Origin: Schistosoma mansoni | Lineage: Eukaryota; Platyhelminthes; Trematoda; Strigeidida; Schistosomatidae | Reading direction: 5' to 3' | DNA length: 64,000 bases | Assembly: GCF_000237925.1 (NCBI RefSeq) | Contig: NC_031496.1 | Coordinates: 5,191,340 to 5,255,339, forward strand | Shown here: positions 10,495-24,900 of the stretch, piece after piece | Layout: each line of letters starts with the position of its first letter | Numbering within the stretch: position 1 is the stretch's first letter | Program-made: the position numbers and the translations under genes | The notes under the pieces: model-generated | What the model was told of the DNA's origin: nothing | Databases searched by the model: none | The model's input: only the letters and a program-made list of their open reading frames with translations

Positions 10495-12514
10495 GTGAAT
10501 CGTGTTAAGTGCAACTACCCTCCTGTTTGACGAAAGCCGCTGCCGTTGAGTGACAATGTTCTGGTTTCTGTTTGTGCACCCCTTATTATTACCATTTTGT
10601 TCTATACAATAACTGCATGTCAATTTACGAACAGTTTTTAGATATGAATGTGTGTCTTATCCTTAAGTTGACTGCCCTTGAATCATGTGTCTCGCCCGCC
10701 AATCAGTGTATATGTTCCGTGGAGCCATTATTTGAAAGATATGATCTAAACAGAGGAATCTGTCCAAACATCTTTATATTTTTTGATACCCCGGTATCTC
10801 CTGGGCGCGTGGACACCAGTAATCATTTCCATTAAATGAAATTATTTATTTTGTCAATGAATTCCTCGATTGTTTTGTGTCATACGTGCTTTAAATGCAT
10901 TTATTGTTTTGTCAGTATATTTTTCCTTGTAGTACATTGTCTGCTTAATTACAATTTAACTAGCATTATACATTTGATCTTCTTAAATAATGTATTGATC
11001 TTGACAAAAATCAGCTGCCTGCACAAATTTGTAAAACCAAATGATCTTGGTTGTTTTCTACTATGGCTTCATAGTTTATTGCAGTACTGTAAACGGACGA
11101 TTTCAAAATTGCAATGATAATTGTTTAGAACAGTATTTTTCTCCTCACTTTTATATTATTGTGACTGACTATACTTCTTAAATGAATGACAACAAAATTT
11201 TCATGTCCAACAATTCATCCTAAGTTGAAACTTCTCTTTATGTCTTTTCAGCAACATCGTATTTTGTAAACTTGAGCATTATCGGTTCTATGACTGTAAA
11301 AGGATTTTCATCACATTATCTGATTTATATTATTTGGTTTGATGTTTTCACTACATTCTTCAGTTTATTATAATGACTGATAAATACTCCCCAACTTTAC
11401 GCCTGCAAATCTGTGTAAGTGAACTGCCTGCATTGACTCTTTCTTCATCTTCTACTCCGTGCTGTAAGAACATTTTTTCAGGTTAACGTACGACAGCAAT
11501 AATTATTAAGAACCATGTTGCAGCAATATCTACATGAAAAATTTCTATCATAAATTGTACGTTATCGCTTCTTTGTGGAAAGGTTAAAATCCATACAAAT
11601 GTAAATGCATTTTAACCACATTTGGCTTAAAGTATTCTGACAGTGTTTTTTAGGTCTTATTGAATAGATACTGCTTCTTATGTACGCATGTGTTTGCGTT
11701 ATTGTTCAGCTATTACATTTTGACTCTACGTCTGCCCATACACATGTTGAATTCTGTCGCAGTAAACTAAAAGGGGTGATAAGTGTGAATCGTGATAGTC
11801 TTTAGTAAAACTGTGGAATCTCTAACGTAAGCAATTTTCTCGATCCATCATTATTTTTAAACTTTATCGAGAAGTGCAACATATCCTGCTGGATATTCCT
11901 GTGAATGACACCCAATTGTAGATCATTTCTGTTTTTTGATCTCTGGAATAACCTCGGATCATAAAAGTTTACGGACTGGTATATATTCAAGGCTATTATT
12001 TTTGTACGTTAGTAGGCATATAGTGATCGTAGATCAAAAGTTTAAATATTTAAGACCACATAAGTAGGCCATTCTTATGTACCAGTATTCAGAGCTGTAC
12101 GGTACCGGTTCTGTTGTTAAGCATCTTGCAGAAAAAGGGGCGCATAGTACTTTAAATCTCATAGGAAATCTAGATATACGCATATATATCAAACAGTCTC
12201 GTTACAAGTTTCGAGTAGTAATGTTTACTATCTCAATATGACGTGTTGATCCAGTGTAAGTAAAAACATGATTATTAATAACATATATTTAGATATTGCT
12301 ACATCAAAATACTCATTTAATTAATAATGAGACCCGTATATTTCACAAAATGAAAACGTCGACTACATTTGTAAATAAGATATCGGAGTTGGCACCACAG
12401 AAACAGTTCGCTGCTTTCAACCCTCCAAGTAAACGCGGTTACAAGTGTTAAAACGAATCGGCAAGTCATGAAAAAAAAGGATTTGCATAAAGAAATATCC
12501 AGGTTCGATAAAGA
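10495..12514. other. intergenic region between convergent SSBP and CoREST
   Basis: AT-rich, no exon or transposon recognised. An ATTAAA at 10831-10836 could be the SSBP poly(A) signal, and on the minus strand an ATTAAA near 12316 could serve CoREST; both are weak guesses. Confidence 0.5.
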
Positions 12515-12950
12515 TTAGCTGCGTCTTAAACGTTTAGCTCGTCCTCTACTTCTGCCTCTGCTGACGGATTGTGGTGGGGAACTTAGTTGTGATTCGTTCA
12601 GGTGATTGTGTGATAGGGTCTCAGGGGCAACAAATTTAGATGATGCTGTACGCCGTCGAGATGACAGCCGTACGCTGTTATTTATTTTTTCCCCATGTTT
12701 ACCAAGTGCTTGGGATGTTGAGCGGTCTAGTTCATCAGACTCAGTTTCCATATTGAGGTGTGTAATGTCTCGTACTTCAGGTATTTGTACAGAATCTTGT
12801 TCATTTTTTCCATCGACAGAAATAGCTGGTGTTTCATCCGTTAAGTTTTTGGTCAAATCTTGTGTGAAAACAACCAACGGCTTTTGGTATATGGGCTTCC
12901 GGTCTATGGCTGGAGGTTCAGTGAGCTTGTCATTTGCTTTTGCGCATGGT
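12515..12950 (-). CDS. RCOR: CoREST coding exon 8 (C-terminus)
   Basis: Acceptor TTCAATTTCAG; the first base completes a Lys codon carried from exon 7. Encodes 144 residues without a named domain: Pro-rich start, acidic middle (METESDELD) and a strongly basic end with [15 protein letters not shown] before the stop at 12515-12517. The basic tail could be a nuclear-localisation or nucleic-acid-binding segment (inference). Confidence 0.85.
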
Positions 12951-15900
12951 CTGAAATTGAATAAAGCAGAATATAGTAAAAAGTTTAGTTCTTATTAATA
13001 AGGCAATTCCAAACAAACCTATATCATTATGTACTGAAATATACAAATCGGCATCATAAATTATCTATACGACCGTTCTTGAAATCTACAATCTGAGTTC
13101 GCTACACATAGAATGATTTGTGACTGAATACACTAATAATCTAAAGGGAACCAGTAGGACTGCATCACTATGCTAGACTTGATGAGACACATCCATCCTT
13201 GTTTAGAAAATAAACTACATTGGAGGGTCGTGGTGTGTATTCCTGTAGGCAAAAACATTTCATTCAGTGATACTTATATTTAGTAATGAGAGTTTAGCTA
13301 AAACGCAGATCCTTCTATATGAAGCGAACAGATGTATGTGCGAGCACTATCAACTTGGTTCATTACAACCTTAAGTGGTACTCGATGTGTTTCAAGAAGA
13401 ATGAGGTTTAAAACTACAAAACAAAGTTTATCAAATAAATTATCGTTCACGTCAACAAATGAGGGGAACTAGTTTCCGCTGCAGCTATTCCTTTAATGTT
13501 TGTCAACTTGCAATACTAAATCATAACTTACTTCATTATGCTGTCCAATGTGAAACGGTCGTGAAATGTATTGTAGAAATCACGTATGAAACTTTCTGAT
13601 TTAGTTCCAACGGTTCTGGCAATTGTGGGGAAGTCTTGACCATATTTCTTCATAGCTGTTAGCACAAAAGCTAGTTCAGTTTTTGTCCATCGATAAGATA
13701 TCTATTTTTGAAGGCAATAAATCGATTAGTTTGGTTCCGGATAATATGAATAGTAAGTACTATGTCAGTTTCCTATGAATACGTATATAGTAGCAACGCT
13801 GCCATAGGCTACGATGGCCAACGTTATTCTGGACAGTAGAGTGGCCTTCGTAATTGCGATGAGGTGGGCCTAGGTTTATTCTACCTATAAACTCACACTA
13901 AAAGACCTAGTAATAATGTATACTGTAGACATGATTGACGAAAAGCTAGTGATATTAGCTGCGGTCTGTTACAAGTGTAGTCATTCGCTGACTTTTTTAA
14001 AGGTAAAAAAGTTGTGCTGTAGAACTCAACGCAATCGAGTAGGAATGGTGGACCGATAATCAAAATTCAGGGTATGAACGTGTGAAAATTTCCACATTAC
14101 CATCAACAATTTCGAGCTAACCAATATTATTTGAAACGATAGAATAAATGACATTGAAATTATTAACACAATCTATATTCTAAAAACAGAAAGTGTGAAT
14201 ATTATGTTGCAAATCTCTTGTGTTTTGCTATACTACAGCACCATAGATCTGTTTATGTGAAGAAGTGAAGACTTCTAGCGTTGAGAACGCTACAATATCC
14301 TGCCATATTCAGTTATCAACTGAAAACAAATACAGTTTTCAATCTATCTGCATTATAAGACAACAAATTTTTAGGGTTCTGTACATTTTTTCTCACCCCT
14401 CGTGTAGGGAAATCGCAACAGATGCTGTATATACCTATAATCTATAGGTAACGGACTGTTTACTGTGGATAGATGTTTATGTACATGTATTTAAATATAT
14501 AGCTATATTCTACAATGGTGGGTGGAGAGTCGTATATATATGGGTTTATTTAACTGTAGCAGGACGGATACAGGTGCAGTTTAGACTAAAAAGGTTCTAC
14601 CTAAAATCTAAATTAAAACCAGACATTATTTACCTGTACGGTTTAACCTTCCCCATTTTTAAACAAAAAACTCTAGACGTACTTTATTGTGGTAGAAAAT
14701 TATTTATAGATTGCATTAGCGTACATCAAATCACTCTTACTAAATTGAACTAAGATTGTATATTTCAAGTTGATCATTCGAGAAGTAATTGAAAATAGCA
14801 AGGTCCAAGTTTCCATTTATCAGTAGGCCAGGGAAAGTAAAGTCTCTCATTCAGGTCACTAATAATTTTAGCTTTTAAATGTGCATATGATATAATCTAC
14901 TGTTGACAAATAAAGCATCGAGATTCTGTTTTAATTATGATGTACGTTTTTTTACACTAGATTTCAAAGTTCATAAAAATTTAAAATGATACCACGTAGA
15001 AATGCATTGCGAATCAAGATTTCAATATGAACTAGTCAATGTATCAAACGGGAGTTAGTTCAAATAATAAAGTATTGTATATATATCTTAAATCTGACAG
15101 TAAAACATTGAAATAGGAGTACGAAATGGGTCAACATCAAGGTGAAAATTCTGTGTACAAAATAGGTATTCAATTTTAGAATACGAATTTTAGGTTAGAT
15201 GAAAGTTTTTGTAATATCCCAGATTTTTTAGTGAAAAACAGTTCAATGAATGTATTGCGTATAAGAACTATGTTATGTCATTGTAAAGTAAATGGTATTT
15301 TATTATTTAAGGAAGTAAAAGTCTAAAATAATCGTTTTTCTAAAATGAATAAAATGCATGAAGAAAACTCTAGAAATGTTTACGGATGTTGATTTGGTGT
15401 AGATCGGTCTCTCAACCTACTTAACGAACGATTTTAGTTTAATTAGGCAATGGCTGGACATACGTAACACACGTCCCAGCCGTCTTACGTTGATAAGCGT
15501 TCGTAAATGATATCGAATAAGTGAACGGAAATATTTCGTCATATTTGCATTCAACTAAATTGAATGTCATAGAGCGAAGGGATGAATCTAGAGCGCGCGT
15601 GGGAAGTATTATTACAAAGAGTTGGAACTGGAAAATGCTTACAAGCTGTGTGAATACACGTAATTAAATTTAAGCGGCTTAGTGAACACACAAGAAGTTG
15701 TAATACTGATTGAGATAAATGGAAAAATAATTACAGTAAAATAATGTGATTGTCAACTTTAGTTTTTTGTTCATAAGAAAAGTAAATTTCAACTGTGGAG
15801 AATTTGAGTGTAAATTGAAATGCGATCAACCCATTCATGCCAACGTTTACCTACTGAAACTAAATTAAGTAGTATCCATATGACTCATGACAAAACTATG

Positions 15901-18900
15901 ATGTATGACAGGTTAGACGATACGGTGGTTTACTCTCACCTAGAAAAACTTGAATAATCATTAAACATTCGCCCAACGAATTTGACGGTATGTATGTTTT
16001 TGTTTCGAGATGAGATTACATGGATAACTAATTATGTAGTACGATATAAATAATTTTTCTTTACAGATTACAGAATTGAAGGCTGACACAAGAATGTTGA
16101 TCTATTATTAAAAGTCACACAAGATTACTTAATGGTTGAATTAATGAGTTAATTTAAGCTAGATCACCATGGAAAACCTGGGAGCATTGAGTGTCCGTCT
16201 CTTCCTAGTATATGACACATCAGCAATGAGCATCCACGACTCCGCACGTGAAACTTGAACCTGCGGGCGGACGCCTAACCTCTAGACCACTGGGCCGTAA
16301 TCCGACAGTGTTAATGTCTAACTTCAACAAACCCATGATATTGCGCGACCGTCCACCATTATCTTCAGTGAGTAACTGCCTCACAATAGACATGAATGGA
16401 CTCCACTGGTCACGGCTTCTCACTAGAACTCCAGGAATTAAATTACTACGATCTCTACAAACCCCAAATCTGACAAGATTATTCATTTGTTTAGTACTAT
16501 CCTCGATTCACCGACCAAATATTCAAAATCTCTGTTGAACAGCTTGGAGAAAATTATCAGGTAATTTATTCGCCAGAAGCTTTTACAGGAAATCGATTGT
16601 GACGCAGTGAAGCCCAATGAGTACAATAAGAGAATGAGAGTAATTTAATAATGCATAAATTAATGTTACAGTCGCTAAAGTAAAACTTTGGGTTTTCAAC
16701 TGCTGGAAATGTTATGGGTGCAATCTTCCAGGACTAAAAGTACAGTTCTTTTTAGTTTTAATCGGGTTAAATATGAATTCATGACGTGATATGGAAACCA
16801 AAAAGATTACTTCAAAGTTGCACTTAGAAATGCAAAATCACTAGATTTAATGACAGAATATGATTTGAAACATCCCTATCATTACCCACTATAATTGTAA
16901 AGTGACGTGATGGTCCGTATGCTTTTATATAAAATTCTAAAATGCTTATTTAAATCTAAGCCTCCACTCATATATCCACATTCAGTTATTCGTTTGTGTA
17001 GTGGTGGGCCAGTACATAAAGCATAAAACTTTAAAATCAAAAGATTAAGAAACCAGATTGTATGACCTTCTAGAAATCAGTTTATTACTAAAAGACCTTC
17101 ACTGACTGACGTAAATGAAAGTTTTTTGAGGTGAAAATGATCGAGTGCAAAATTTTTCCGACAATGATTGATAGCGTTTAGATGATTTTGGAGCATATCT
17201 CTTCTTACGGATGCAATATTTCACTTAAAAAGCAGTCTGGATTATTACCTAGTTTAGCAATACGAAGTAAACTTGTTGAATACATTCAACTACTTCACCT
17301 ACTTTGAAGATTCAAGTTGGTAGCTGATGAAATCCTGGCAGAAATATAAAAGATTTGTTTGGCTTTTGCTAATTTCTACCAAATGTGTTGCAAACAAGAT
17401 AATGCACCTGTGAGCTAAAATGAACGCACACAGTGCAGTAACGTGCTTTTCATAACTTTACACTTATCAACTACAACTACAAAAATCTACAAGGCATACA
17501 TAATTGATGACAGGTATTTATAGAGCATTGTTCACAAATAATAGAACCATCCGAATGAAGCATATTAATTATAAATATATAGAATACTAAGTAGAGTCAG
17601 TATGACATTTGATAAGTCAATGAATTTAATTGTTTAAGGGATGCGTTTTGCGTTTCCGGTCATTATATATGTATTCAGTGAACAAAGCATGGAATACTTT
17701 TCCAATAATACGAACTGTTAATCATATATAGCACTGTTTTCAGTGAGTGGTTATTGATATCATGAAAAACCGATTCTCTCAAACTATACATTAATTTATG
17801 TATGCGTGGAAAGAAAATAATCTCCAGAAACAATATAGATTTACACTTTTCCAAAGAGTATAATTAAGCACGAAATTTAAGCTTCAGAGTTTCTATTGCT
17901 TTACTTTACCCTAAGTACATAGAAAAACACACCGAGCACTACATCTGATAAAGATTATAGATTATTGTATGAAATAAACAATATTGCTGATCAACATCGA
18001 AGTTCCGTAAGCAGTATTTACAAAAGATAAATTATTATTTAGTGTAATCTTACTTGAGGAAATCCTTCAACTGGTTTAAGCAATTCCATTTTATAAAGAA
18101 CAGATCTTGAACGTGCTTCAGTAATCTAATGGTCCAATAAAACAATGAAAATAATACTAATTTAGTAAATGAAAATATAGATAATAAGTCAGTTAAAAAA
18201 AATATCGTCAATAAAGACAAGTAGTAATGAAAAAAATACTCTACAGAACTGATGAATAACATAAAAAGTATGTGTGAATTTAATACATTAAGGGGTTTAT
18301 TGAATGTTACGATGATAATTGTTTAATGGTTTGACAAGAGACATAACTGCTAGTAGTCCTGACGCGAATATCAACTACTAACATGATTGAGATAGGTGGG
18401 TATAAAACTATTGATTTATAACTCACAAGTAAGCAGAAGTACATTTTTAATATCTTTACAATTACATAATTTAGCTATGGTAATTTGAAGAGTGATTGAG
18501 TAATCAATTCTTCAGTGAATTTGTTGATAAAAATACGAAAACGAGTCTAATAACTATTTTATTAATGTATGCTTATTTCATCTCTCACTCAAGGCAAAGA
18601 AAAAAACGATCAACGCACATTAAGAAAATATATATTCACTTGAATACAAATGTTTATAACTTTATCAAAAGTAACATAAACAAGGTATTTTCTTTACAGA
18701 ACATGGTAATAATTGTCGACAAACACTTTAAGAGAATTAAGTTAATTAAAAATCAATTTGTAAGTGGATTGGATTACAAACTTTGGCTACTTTGTGGTTT
18801 TGTGAATATACCTAGCTACGTTGATTGAAAAGAAACACAAATATTGATCGTCTCTACAACTGTCATATTCCTTCATTTTACTGGGTTTTTTTTTATTATG

Positions 18901-21900
18901 ATATCCATTGCAAAGAACTTGTTTAAGACAAAAATCAACCGAAAAATAAATAGAATAGACTAACCTAACAACTTAATCATCATTTATTTTGCATTGGATT
19001 TAAATACAGATCTATAGATATCAAAATTTACATAATAATATAACTGAAAAACACTTTTCAAAATGAATTATTTCTTAGTTGTAATGGTTTTAATCTCATT
19101 GTTCTTAATATAAAAGACTGATATTGGTTAACCTCTATTGACATACGTGCATCCTCTGCAGATTGTCTCAGTATTACTAATAAGTATAAATGAAAAATAA
19201 GATCAATTTCCAATGGACAACCCAGTGGCTATCTAGACTCAGTAGCTCAGTGGACAATGTTTTGTTCACTTGAAATGAAATTTACTGGGCTCGAGCATAA
19301 TGTGAACATCCATACCGAGTGGAGATACATCTAGCTGTTGAGTACCCAAATAGGACTAGAAGCATACCCTGGACTCCAATTATAGCCACCTTACCTAATA
19401 ATCAAATGATTATTATTTCAGTCGGTACACGTTACAATGTCTAGATAGATTTAATTACCAGTCCAATTTTTCGAAGTGTAACGGTTAATCTTCCGACTAA
19501 TCGTTGTTAATGATAAATCGTTTTCGGAAGTTGAAAATATCGGAGCTACTTTTTCGGATTATTAATAATTATATCTTTATTGTATAAATAGCAGATAAAT
19601 TTGTTTTAACATTTCTCTGTTTACTTTATTGTAAGCTTTCAGTGGACCTATTGACTGTCGTTGTTTTACCATTTCTTACTTACTGTCAACTAAATATGTA
19701 GTGTTTTATCCGCTCTTTTCCACTTAAGGCAGGATTGTCTTTAGTGTGATATCTTATTTGATGTGCTGTGTGGTCTGGCATTTCCAGTATACTACTGTAC
19801 GATCTTTGAGTCATGATCGAATTGGGTGTAACTGAGATCTAATTAGCTTTCTATCATTGTCTCCTGACTAGTTGCAGGGTTAGATGGGGCTCGCGGACCA
19901 ATAAGCATAACCCCTTGATTGTTGTTCATTGGTCAGCGAGCGGATTCCTGAAACAGGTCACTGGTACGCGATGTCGATTAGCATCTATAGTCACAGCGAA
20001 ACTGGCGAGTGTTTCCCAGAACAGAACTGGTCACTCAAATCTATGAAATAAAAATAGGTACTCTATGGTCTTTAGTTAAATGCAATTAGATGAACCTTCA
20101 TAAAGATATTAGCCAAGAAATAACAACTGATTACTGAGTATCATTAATAAGTTTGTACAGATGTTTTACAACTGTTAGAATTTTACACTTTTCAAATATA
20201 TAATTTGGTCAAAATTAACAAAAATTTGTTAGAGATTTAGCTTTGTCTGTTGTTTTTTAGAAAAGCAAATCAATGGTTATAATGTATTGGAAAGCTTTAC
20301 GGAAAATACCAGAGTGATCTATTTTCTAAAGTTTATACACACAGTTATGTAAAAAGTACTCAAAATTATTGCTGTAATTTATTGAATACGATGGTTCCAA
20401 ATCAATTTTGAATCTTTATCAAAATATAATCTGAAATGTTGTTATAATTGTGTTTTGTTATATAAACGACCCAGCTATTCCTATTGCTTAGTATTCTTAT
20501 ATGATGACACTCGNNNNNNNNNNNNNNNNNNNNNNNNNNNNNNNNNNNNNNNNNNNNNNNNNNNNNNNNNNNNNNNNNNNNNNNNNNNNNNNNNNNNNNN
20601 NNNNNNNNNNNNNNNNNNNNNNNNNNNNNNNNNNNNNNNNNNNNNNNNNNNNNNNNNNNNNNNNNNNNNNNNNNNNNNNNNNNNNNNNNNNNNNNNNNNN
20701 NNNNNNNNNNNNNATCTTCAGGTAAAAGGACGTTGTATCATCCTTCGTTTGCACCTTGACTGTCCTGTCTGTTTCAGGTGTTTTGATCTCAAAGGTGTCT
20801 AGCAGAACATCAAGAGGTAATCTATGCTGCGTTTCGTTGTTGGAGATCGAGGTTGATTTCAGTTGGTTAGCGTAACGCACCCAGATTTCTGAACCAACGG
20901 ACACCTCGTAAACCACATTTCCTTTCTTATGCACGATCCGACCAGCTATCCATGTAGGATGTTTTCCTCGATAGTCCATAGCAAGTACCTTTTGACCCAC
21001 ACTGAACAATCGTTTTTGTGCCCCATGATGACTATCGTACCGTTTCTTCATCATCACGTTTCGTTGCGGCTTAAGAGCTGGAGTCGGACGGATGACATCG
21101 AAATGTGTACGTATTTTTCTGCCAAGTAACGCTTCCGCTGGGGAGACTCCATCTGTTGTCTGAGGGTTCGGTGTCGAACGGTAGATAAACAAGAACCTCT
21201 CTAAGATCTCTTCGGTGTCCCCCTCCCCTCTTGATTTTTTTAGAGCATTTTTGAACGTATCAACAAAACGTTCTACCTGGCCATTCGATTGCGGATGGAA
21301 TGGAGGTGTTCTGATGTGCCTGATTCCGTTCTGCTGACAAAATTCTGAAAAGTCTTTTCTGACTTCACCTGACGACACTGGAGTGTTTCGAATTGCCGCT
21401 GCTGCTACACTCCGTATTTCTGGAACCTTTTTACCTGTCTTTTTTGCATATGAAGTGGTGTCTAATGATGGACACGACACGTTACACACGCTGTTGATGG
21501 GTATATCCATTATTCCAAGCTTTTCTAACATATCTAGACCAAGTAGATCAAGGTTTGGTCGTTCTGTTAGATAGCATACTCCTTTACAGCTGTTTCCATT
21601 GAAGGAAAATTCACATTGTAATTCACCAACTAGCTTCAGTACACCTCCAGATACGTTTTTAACCGTTTTCTTGGATGGCTTCATTGGCGGTTTTCCCAGC
21701 AAGTTATAAGTCTCTCTAGACACTAGAGTAATATCGGATGCTGTGTCAATTTGAAGACGAACCGCTATACCATTAATCTGGATCGTAACATACTTTCTCC
21801 GAATGTCATAGTCTGTTTGAAAGGCTGCTACCAGAGAAAGTGATTTAGATTCGGCTGACTTTATGTGTCGAGGACGTTTATGCTTCTGCTTAGGCTGGGA

Positions 21901-24900
21901 CGTACGATTTGGAGGACAATGACCTTCTTTATGCCCACGTTTGTTACATATCTGACATTTATGTTTCTTGAATGGGCAGAATCGTACATAATGCCAATCA
22001 CCACATAACCAACATGCAGTCGTTGGTTTGCTACCACTTGTTTTCGGTTTCTGAACTCTTAACCTCGTAATAGCATTGACACTACTGCAGGTTAAATTAG
22101 GATTTACCTGTTCAATCAACTGATTGTCGTGTCTGATGTTCTGTAGCCGCTTACACTCATCTGTTAACGTTCTGAGTGTGATGTTAGGATCTTGATCCAA
22201 ACGAGTTAGAAGTCTGGTTCTAATCTCAGCATCTTGTGGTGACTGGAGAGCTTTGATGAATATAAGGCATTTAAATTGATCTTCTGTCAACGAGCGTAAC
22301 TTGAACTTTTCACATTCTCTGTTGACGATGTCTGCTAGAACACCATATTCATCGGCTTCTCGATTCACCAAATTAAGACACTGGTAGCGAATACTAAACA
22401 ATGAGGAAGATTCACCGAATATTTCTGACAGCTGAGATACTGTCTCCTCGAAACTGAGCTCTCGAGGTAACTTTGGTAATGTATGATCAGCATAGCGTGC
22501 ATGTTCATGACTTCCCAACCTGCGCATCAACAGTCGAGTCTTCCATGCGTCGTCTTGATTACAGAACTCTATTCTAAATGTGTCTTACCAACGCTTGAAC
22601 CACGTGAGAATTGTATTGCCACATTCGGGGTCATAATAGAATTCTGGGATGCTTCTGGCAACTGCATCACAAGAAGAAGTACTTGTAGTAGCATGTGAAC
22701 TCGAGTAGTGTATGTTAAGCTGTTGCGTCAGAGTTTCTAACAGGCGCATTTGTGCGTCAAGTTGTGCTTGCTGTTGCTGTAGTATTCGGCTGAGCTGGTC
22801 ATCTGATATAGGCATTTTGAATGAATTTTCCTTTTTCCCCGTCGCCACTGTTATAATTGTGTTTTTTTTGCTATATAAACGACCCAGCTATTCCTATTGC
22901 TTAGTATTCTTATACGATGACACTCGACAAGATCCCCAAATCAGAACACGTTGAACAGGAAAGAAATTGTATTCAAAATAATAATGGTATGTGAACAGCA
23001 ATCAGCAATCAATAGTTTAAATATCGTTCATATATTTATAGTATATGCATAAGAAGCTTATAGATTTTTCTGCAATAATATGCCCGGGCTGATCGGTTTA
23101 AAATTAACCAATCAGCGCGCAGCAACACCATCATGCATAAAACATGCTTAATCCAATCTATATCCCACTAACACCTCCCCCTTGAGCAGATTTGTAAGAT
23201 CTGGTGTTAGGGTCCAACTGCAACCGCTTTACTGGTTTGTGCTTCCCGTTAGTCCACCTTCTAAGTATAAAGACGTTGTATCATCCTTCGTTTGCACCTT
23301 GACTGTCCTGTCTGTTTCAAGTGTTTTGATCTCAAAGGGTCCCTACCAGAACATCAAGAGGTAATCTATGCTGCGTTTCGTTGTTGGAGATCGAGGTTGA
23401 TTTCAGTTGGTTAGCATGACGCACCCAGATTTCTGAACCAACGGACACCTCGTAAACCACATTTCCTTTCTTTTGCACGATCCGACCAGCTATCCATGTA
23501 GGATGTTTTCCTCGATAGTCCATAGCAAGTACCTTTTGACCCACACTGAACAATCGTTTTTGTGCCCCATGATGACTATTGTACTGTTTCTCCATCATCA
23601 CGTTCCGTTGCGGCTTAAGAGCTGGAGTCGGACGAATGCTCTCAAAATGTGTACGTATTTTTCTGGAAAGTAACGCTTCCGCTAGGGAGACTCCATTTGT
23701 TGTCTGAGGGTTCGGTGTCGAACGGTGTATAAACAAGAACCTCTCTAAGATCTCTTCGGTGTCCCCCTCCCCTCTTGATTTTTTTAGAGCATTTTTGAAC
23801 GTACCAACAAAACGTTCTACCTGGCCATTCGATTGCGGATGGAATGGAGGTGTTCTGATGTGCCTGATTCCGTTCTGCTGACAAAATGCTGAAAAGTCTT
23901 TTCTGACTTCACCTGACGACACTGGAGTGTTTCGAATTGCCGCTGTTGCTACACTCCGTATTTCTGGAACCTTTTTACCTGTCTTTTTTTGCATATGAAG
24001 TGGTGTCTAATGATGGACACGACACGTTACACACGCTGTTGATGGGTATATCCATTAATCCAAGCTTTTCTAACATATCTAGACCAAGTAGATCAAGGTT
24101 TGGTCGTTCTGTTAGATAGCATACTCCTTTACAGCTATTTCCATTGAAGGAAAATTCACATTGTAATTCACCAACTAGCTTCAGTACACCTCCAGATACG
24201 TTTTTAGCCGTTTTCTTGGATGGCTTCATTGGCGGTTTTCCCAGCAAGTTATAAGTCTCTCTAGACACTAGAGTAATATCGGATGCTGTGTCAATTTGAA
24301 GACGAACCGCTATACCATTAATCTGGATCGTAACATACTTTCTCCGAATGTCATAGTCTGTTTGAAAGGCTGCTACCAGAGAAAGTGATTTAGATTCGGC
24401 TGACTTTATGTGTCGAGGACGTTTATGCTTCTGCTTAGGCTGGGACGTACGATTTGGAGGACAATGACCTTCTTTATGCCCACGTTTGTTACACATCTGA
24501 CATTTATGTTTCTTGAATGGGCAGAATCGTACATAATGCCAATCACCACATAACCAACATGCAGTCGTTGGTTTGCTACCACTTGTTTTCGGTTTCTGAA
24601 CTCTTAACCTCGTAATAGCATTGACACTACTGCAGGTTAAATTAGGATTTACCTGTTCAATCAACTGATTGTCGTGTCTGATGTTCTGTAGCCGCTTACA
24701 CTCATCTGTTAACGTTCTGAGTGTGATGTTAGGATCTTGATCCAAACGAGTTAGAAGTCTGGTTCTAATCTCAGCATCTTGTGGTGACTGGAGAGCTTTG
24801 ATGAATATAAGGCATTTAAATTGATCTTCTGTCAACGAGCGTAACTTGAACTTTTCACATTCTCTGTTGACGATGTCTGCTAGAACACCATATTCATCGG

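Noticed and set aside
10572-10835. 87-codon open frame on + downstream of SSBP
   Set aside because: Lies after the likely SSBP stop, has no good acceptor in phase and no similarity to the SSBP C-terminus.
11252-11512. Alternative SSBP last exons ending QHRIL or VNVRQQ
   Set aside because: Splice sites are good but the peptides do not resemble the SSBP C-terminus, unlike the 10465 exon; kept only as an alternative.
16238-16292. Possible tRNA gene (GGTCTAGAGGTT...GGTTCAAGTTTC on -)
   Set aside because: The A and B boxes are tRNA-like, but the arms do not close into a full cloverleaf and the sequence continues as a SINE.
16220-16538. Opposed open frames of 88 and 96 codons
   Set aside because: They overlap a tRNA-derived SINE and its flank; coding potential is accidental.
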